A stretch of DNA of 64,000 bases from Antedon mediterranea (taxonomy: Eukaryota > Echinodermata > Crinoidea > Comatulida > Antedonidae): the NCBI RefSeq assembly GCF_964355755.1, contig NC_092673.1, positions 21,023,001 to 21,087,000 on the forward strand. The letters are read 5' to 3'. A program made the position numbers and the translations under genes. Of this stretch, positions 58,758 through 64,000 are shown in pieces. Positions within the stretch are counted from its first letter, which is position 1. Each line of letters starts with the position of its first letter. The notes beneath the pieces were generated by a model. That model ran no database searches and was not told the origin of the DNA. It worked only from the letters and a program-made list of their open reading frames with translations.

Positions 58758-60094
58758 CTGTAAAAAAAAGTGGTTACAGAATCGAATCTACTTAATTAAT
58801 GAGCTTTTGTATATTTTTTTTAATGGTTTATGATTTCTTTACTAAATAATTTTGATTAAAAAGTTTGATTTATTAAGGTGCGATTGTTTACGCAATATGG
58901 ATAGCCACTGCCATTGCAATAATAATAGTTCATTCGTAAATAGTTCCTTCTTATGAACTCGTAAGAGTTCTATATCATTATATACCTTTTTCAAATAGTA
59001 ACAAATTGTATCCAGTGTATAAAAGCCATTTTACACCGACGAGTGATAAGTAACGGTAATACAAATGTATAATCTATGTTATTCCTATGACCATTTACAC
59101 AAAATGCGGAGCGGATGAGCAGTTCCTCCTCAGTATAAATAGAGATTGTGGTTTTCCGCTTACCGTTACCGCTCGTCTGTGTAAATTGGCCTAAAGGGTC
59201 ATTTTGTGGAAAATCCTTGGGAGATAATCTCGCCAGTTTCAAGATTTTCTGTTCAATTACTTGGGTATTTGACTGACTAATCATGGGACAAGTATCATTT
59301 TATAAATTATAATTTCTCAACGTTGAATGGTATGACAGCATGTAAACAATCAGGATATATTATATTACAAATTGTTAAAAAGTTGTAACAACTTAATATG
59401 CAGTGTGAAAAGGATGTTGGTGAGCAAATACCTTTGGGCTGGCCAAATATGTCTGGTTTTCTAGAAAGTCTGGTATTCGGAATGTGTTTTTAATGGTAAA
59501 AATGAATTTGGGACTGTTTGGACTTCAAGAAAAGTCTGGTATTTAGGGAGTTTCCGGTTTTTAGAGAGTCCGGTATTGCGAGAGGTGACTGTATATATCT
59601 CAAGCTTTACCAATTTCATATCAAGAAATGTTTCATTGACAGTTTTTTTGATGTAGTTTTTGTTTCTATAAGTGTTTCTAAAATTAGGAATTTAAACAGA
59701 TATTATTTTTAATTACTTTAATAATCTAAAGAAGTTGCAGTAGTCACCAATCACGTTATGTTTCCACTTATAACTTTACAGCCGAGAAACTGTTTAAAAT
59801 ATTCATGATTTCAGAAGTCATAATTTAAATCTAAAGTAAACTAAATTTAGTTTTAAAATTTAAAATAGTTTAATTAAAATGAAAAATACAGTAATAGATT
59901 TTGTTTTTAAAAGTCATAATTTAAATCTAAAGTAAACTCAGTTTAGTTATTGAATTTCTTTCCTTTCAAAAGAATTATAAGAAAATGTGATTTTATATGA
60001 AATGGAATATAGTACAACTCAGCATTAGGTATTAGAAAAAGTATTACTAATAATAATTCTAAAAAGAGTTTATTTTTGGAATAATTGTTTTATT
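58758..60094. other. 3' flank of the PGC-1-like gene
   Basis: Probable 3' UTR followed by repeats. A small inverted-repeat element lies at about 59026-59195 (ends TTTACACCGACGAGTGATAA and CGCTCGTCTGTGTAAATTGG); a related fragment is at 7795-7905. The dispersed AGTCTGGTA repeat shared with 36030 lies at 59440-59595. No gene was found. Confidence 0.45.
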
Positions 60095-60290
60095 GAAAAT
60101 ATATTGTCCCCTTAACAAATTTTTGTTGAATATGCTTTTTTGACAAAATATTTGATCAAGAGAATCATCATTTAACTGAAAAAAACTAATTTAAAGCAAA
60201 ACATGCTATTTTTGGTTGTTTTTTTATGGAAGTAAATAACTTGATTAAAACTGCAAAATGACATCTTCAATGTCTGATTCAGCGTTTTCG
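60095..60290. mobile_element. MITE family B, partial copy
   Basis: Starts TATTGTCCCCTTAACAAATT and carries the inverted-orientation interior (TTGTTGAATATGC, then GAAGTAAATAACTTGATTAA). The far terminal repeat is missing. Confidence 0.6.
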
Positions 60291-60755
60291 TGTTTTACAG
60301 GCAAAACATCCAACTACTGTACGCACTTATAGAATGAATTCCTTAATTTGATTAGTGTCAAGTGTATTAATAGTGTTGTTTATAATGATAGTAGAAATAA
60401 AATTGTGTTTTATGTTTATAAGTTTAAGCTCTTTGACAGCTACATTCCAAAACAAGAAATCAAGTGTTGCATCATTTTTATTCGTAGTACAGTAATTAAA
60501 AACTGAATCTACTAAACATATTTAGTTAGCCTCTTTTTGAAATTTACTAGAATCTATAAGAATTTTTTTATTATTATAATGTTATATATATGATATTTTA
60601 ATCGTGAAGCTAACTTTTAAAATAAAATTTCTGTACCAAGCAGCTTATTTCTATATTTTCTAATTCAAGAGTATTTTTGTATTAATCTCCAAAGTCTTGT
60701 ATTACTTCCGATAATTGTGGGAATTTCTTGATATTTTGAATGATATTTTTCTCCA
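60291..60755. other. AT-rich stretch with no recognised feature
   Basis: No reading frame, repeat or RNA gene was seen between the MITE and the tandem array. Confidence 0.3.
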
Positions 60756-60759
60756 GATT

Positions 60760-61330
60760 ATCATGTATCCACAATCACAGTGATAATGAAGAGGATGCGA
60801 TTAAAATCAGCAAGAAGTTTGGCACTGTGTGCTACTATACCCATTTTGGATGTACTTGCGCACAGTGATAATGAATAGGATAAGATTATAATCAATGAAG
60901 TTTAGGACTGTGCGCTAATACCCATTTTGGATGTACTTGAGCACAGTGATAATGAATAGGATGCAATTAAAATCATCGAGAAGTTTAGCACTGTGTGCTA
61001 CTATAACCATTTTGGATGTACTTGCGCACAGTGATAATGAATAGGATAAGATTATAATCAATGAAGTTTAGGACTGTGCGCTAATACCCATTTTGGATGT
61101 ACTTGAGCACAGTGATAATGAATAGGATGCAATTAAAATCATCGAGAAGTTTAGCACTGTGGTGCTACTATACCCATTTTGGATGTATTTGCGCACAGTG
61201 ATAATGAATAGGATGCGATTTGATTAAAATAAGTGAGAAGTTGACCACTGTGTGCTACTATATACATTTTGGTTGTGATAGTGATAATGAGGATACGATT
61301 AAAATCAACGAGAAGTTTAGCACTAATACA
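60760..61330. repeat. Tandem array of about 95-110-bp units (satellite-like)
   Basis: Units run GCACAGTGATAATGAATAGG, then GATTAAAATCA..GAGAAGTTTAGCACTGTG, then ACCCATTTTGGATGTACTTG. About five to six copies are seen, with two alternating variants (GAAGTTTAGCACTG and GAAGTTTAGGACTG) that suggest a dimeric higher-order unit. Each unit contains the inverted pair GCACTGTG/GCACAGTG. Confidence 0.85.
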
Positions 61331-61334
61331 AAGT

Positions 61335-61705
61335 ATTTACAATACCAGTTTGAAAATTAATTAAAATTACAAACTTGCTTACTCATTTTCACTGTGCTTA
61401 TATACTTAACTACGTACATTAAATGCATTGTAACAGTATGGTGTACACTGATAGTTTCAGAAGTTATAAAGGCATAAATGGCGCTCCGTAGAAAAGTAGA
61501 GAACGCTCAAGTCGTCAGAATGACGCTCTGAATATACCTCGTTCATCTTTAGTGACGTCATATTCTAAGTAAGCTAGGGAGTCTTAAAATACAATTACGG
61601 TATTCATGAGACCCTGGTTTTAGGCAGCCAATCGGATAGATGAACAAACTTAACGTTGACAAGGAAAAGCTTTTACTTGATGCAATAATAAATTACATTT
61701 AAAAA
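61335..61705. other. Spacer between two tandem arrays
   Basis: Not part of either array. It contains a second TGACGTCA palindrome near 61553 and short CpG-containing sequence. No gene was found. Confidence 0.3.
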
Positions 61706-62340
61706 GCAATTTAGCACTGTGTTTTACTATAACCATTTTCATATATACTGTAGTTAAACACAATAATAAACAATATGATATAATTATAAATTAAAAGCAA
61801 TGACATTAACATACGGTAGCAATTTAGCACTGTGTTTTATTATAACCATTTTGATTATTAAACACAATGATAAAGAATAGGATACATCAAAAATAATATG
61901 ATTAATTAAAAACATTAGCACTGTGTTTTACTATAACAATTTTGGTATATAAAATTACATTAACATAACAATTTAGCACTGTGTTACTATAACATTTTGT
62001 GTACAATAGTTAAACAAATTGATAAAGGACAGGATAAAATAAAATTAATTAATTAATTAATTAAAATAATGACATTAACATCTATAGCAATTTAGCACTG
62101 GGTTTTACTATAACCAATTTGGTATACGGTAGTTAAACACAATGATAAAGAATAGGACAAATTAAAAATGACATTAACATAGAAATTTAGCATTGTGTTT
62201 TACTATAACCACTTTGGTATATAGTTAAACACAATGATAAAGAATAGGATAAATTAAAAATGACATTAACATAGCAATTTAGCACTATGGTTTACTATAA
62301 TCCATTTTGGTATAAACACAATTATAAAGAATTCTATAAA
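61705..62340. repeat. Diverged tandem array related to the 60.8-kb satellite
   Basis: About seven irregular copies of AATTTAGCACTGTGTTTTAC, TATAACCATTTTGGTATA and AAACACAATGATAAAGAATA occur, separated by AATGACATTAACAT. Inverted relatives lie at 62670-62890 (CTATTCTTTATCATTGTGTTT). Confidence 0.8.
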
Positions 62341-63848
62341 TTTATGTAAGGGCAAAGTTCGGTGAATCACACACACGTTAACCACTCATTACTTCTAGAA
62401 TTTTTACTCGATGGTATATGAAGTTGGTTCATAAATTCTCAGTAAAAAATACTATTTTGATAGATTCAATATACGTTTATACAAACATATTGCTTGGCGA
62501 TGAATGGAACATTCCAATCTTTTTTCAAGAGTTTAATTCCCTCATGTAGCTTGATAAATCAGTGCCAAACAAAAACCAATTAAATTTTCTTTTGCATTAT
62601 GGATTTAGAAATCTATATATTGTTTCTTGATGCATTTTGATGTGGCTCATTCTAGGGATAGAGTAAGTCACATCCAAATGTGTTTAACTATAAACCAAAT
62701 TGGTTATAGTAAAACACAATGATAAAGAATAAGATACATTTTATAATAATGATTAATTTTACTTAGTTTAGTGTGTTGTAGGCCTACTATACGAGTTATC
62801 ATATTATTTTTAATCCTATTCTTTATCATTGTGTTTAACTATTATATCAAAATATTTATAGCAAAACACAGTGCTAATGTTATATTACATTAAATTCTAT
62901 TCTTTAGTAGAAAATTAATTATGCAACCCAACAACCAATCAAAAATGGTTTAATCAATTGAATCCATGGCTACAACCAATCAGAAACGTCATAATCGCAG
63001 TGTAACCCCTAGGCTCATAGAAATTATTGGATGAACATTTCTAACATCCAATATGGTATGCTTTACATACCTGAAAAGAAAACGGTCGTAAAGCAGCGCA
63101 ACAGTTTAACTTTTCACCTGTCGACTGTCGGGGAAATGTAATCAACGGTTTAGTGAGTATTAAGAATTCTCGGGATATTATTTATATGATAATTTCCTGT
63201 ATTAGTTTCATCATTACTTGTGGAAAAGCGAGGGACTTTTATAAGATTTAAATTCTATGTAGGCCTAGGCCTACGTAAACAAACGATAGCAAACTGCACC
63301 TGTGCTGAGGAGAGCGAGCATCGCAATCTTGTTACCTCTCTCTTCTTGGCTGTGGCCTTATTACGGAATTTGAACCTGATGAAATGTGAGACTTATTGAC
63401 ACGGAGATTTATGTTCTTATTCCTGTTCACCTTTACCTACCTCATTTTATGTGTTAGTTAGAAAAAGACGCCATTTTACTCTCAAAAGCGATGCAAAACA
63501 ACATAAACTATTTATTTTAACAAACCAAATGATGTACAATTTTGACAATTGATACGGTATAATTATTCGCACAGTGTTCTAATTTCTGAACTGAACAGGT
63601 GAAGAATTTGTAACCGTAGCCTACTGGATATAAAATGTACTATTCGAACTTTTCGTGAAATTTAAAATTAATGTAAGTAAGTATACATTTTAATTTGATA
63701 CAACATTTTTTTAATAATTTAAAAAGTAAAACGCAGCATATAAAACAATGAGAAATAGATTTTGATGGTCAACTGTCTGCCACAAGTTTGCATCTTTCAT
63801 CTTTGTTTTGTACAATATTTTAAAAAAAGTTTTTAATTATCATTGTAG
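62341..63848. other. Upstream region of the RGS12-like gene
   Basis: After the inverted satellite relatives, a mixed-composition patch at about 63060-63370 may hold the promoter and a non-coding first exon. The acceptor at 63847-63848 shows that an upstream exon exists. No TATA box or donor was assigned with confidence. Confidence 0.4.
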
Positions 63849-63849
63849 A

Positions 63850-64000
63850 ATGAATTCAAGTCGAAAAAAGGGAAAAATTCCCTTGATGAAAAAAACTGTA
63901 GAGGTTGGTAGAGCACCAAATGGCTATGGATTTACAATAGCGGGTCAAGCTCCATGTGTTTTAAGTTGTATCTTAAGTGGCAGTCCATCTGAACAGGCTG
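63850..64000 (+). CDS. RGS12: RGS12-like protein, first coding exon, 3' partial
   Basis: The exon begins at 63849 after TTGTAG, and the ATG follows at 63850. The first 50 residues include KKTVEVGRAP and then GYGFTIAGQAPCVLSCILSG followed by SPSEQAG. This is the start of a PDZ domain with the YGFT carboxylate-binding loop, and it closely resembles the N-terminal PDZ of RGS12 (GYGFTLSGQAPCVLSC as recalled). RGS12 is a GTPase-activating protein for Gi/o alpha subunits and a scaffold for receptors and Ras/Raf signalling. Only the N-terminus is in the window, so the PTB, RGS, Ras-binding and GoLoco domains cannot be checked. Confidence 0.75.
   Translation, partial: MNSSRKKGKIPLMKKTVEVGRAPNGYGFTIAGQAPCVLSCILSGSPSEQA

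Overview
The window is AT-rich eukaryotic nuclear DNA from a marine deuterostome, most likely an echinoderm. Three things point there: intron-rich genes of animal type, GGCCTA-rich stretches, and many foldback and hairpin transposons, including one built like the sea-urchin TU elements. The species assignment is inference. No prokaryotic, viral or organellar segment was seen. All splice junctions given were read by eye as GT..AG pairs with matching codon phase.

Layout: (1) 1-1975 (+), 3' part of a ten-finger C2H2 zinc-finger gene with a Q/P/S/T-rich tail. (2) 5655-16237 (-), a ten-exon TOPAZ1-like germ-cell gene. (3) 19047-26169 (+), a twelve-exon DYNC2I2/WDR34 gene (dynein-2 intermediate chain), divergent from TOPAZ1. 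(4) 27980-33322 (-), a nine-exon CACUL1 gene, convergent with DYNC2I2. (5) 35024-38004 (-), a five-exon gamma-butyrobetaine dioxygenase-like gene. (6) 39021-44272 (+), an eight-exon ethanolamine kinase gene, divergent from gene 5; its last intron carries a 2-kb foldback transposon. (7) 44273-52766, a long gene-poor stretch with a 2.6-kb foldback transposon that itself holds a nested 1.0-kb palindromic element. (8) 52771-58757 (+), a PGC-1 family transcriptional coactivator with HCF-binding motif, RS domain and RRM. (9) 58758-63848, satellite-like repeats. (10) 63850 to the end (+), the 5' coding exon of an RGS12-like PDZ gene.

The genes are unrelated single-copy animal genes, not a pathway cluster. 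The most unusual content is the mobile DNA. It includes foldback elements whose terminal inverted repeats are short tandem repeats, with 8-bp target-site duplications; at least three MITE families; tRNA-derived SINEs; decayed LINE ends; and several minisatellites. No gene cluster resembling a new defence or metabolic system was found. The best candidate for something little described is the set of foldback transposons between 42 and 49.3 kb.
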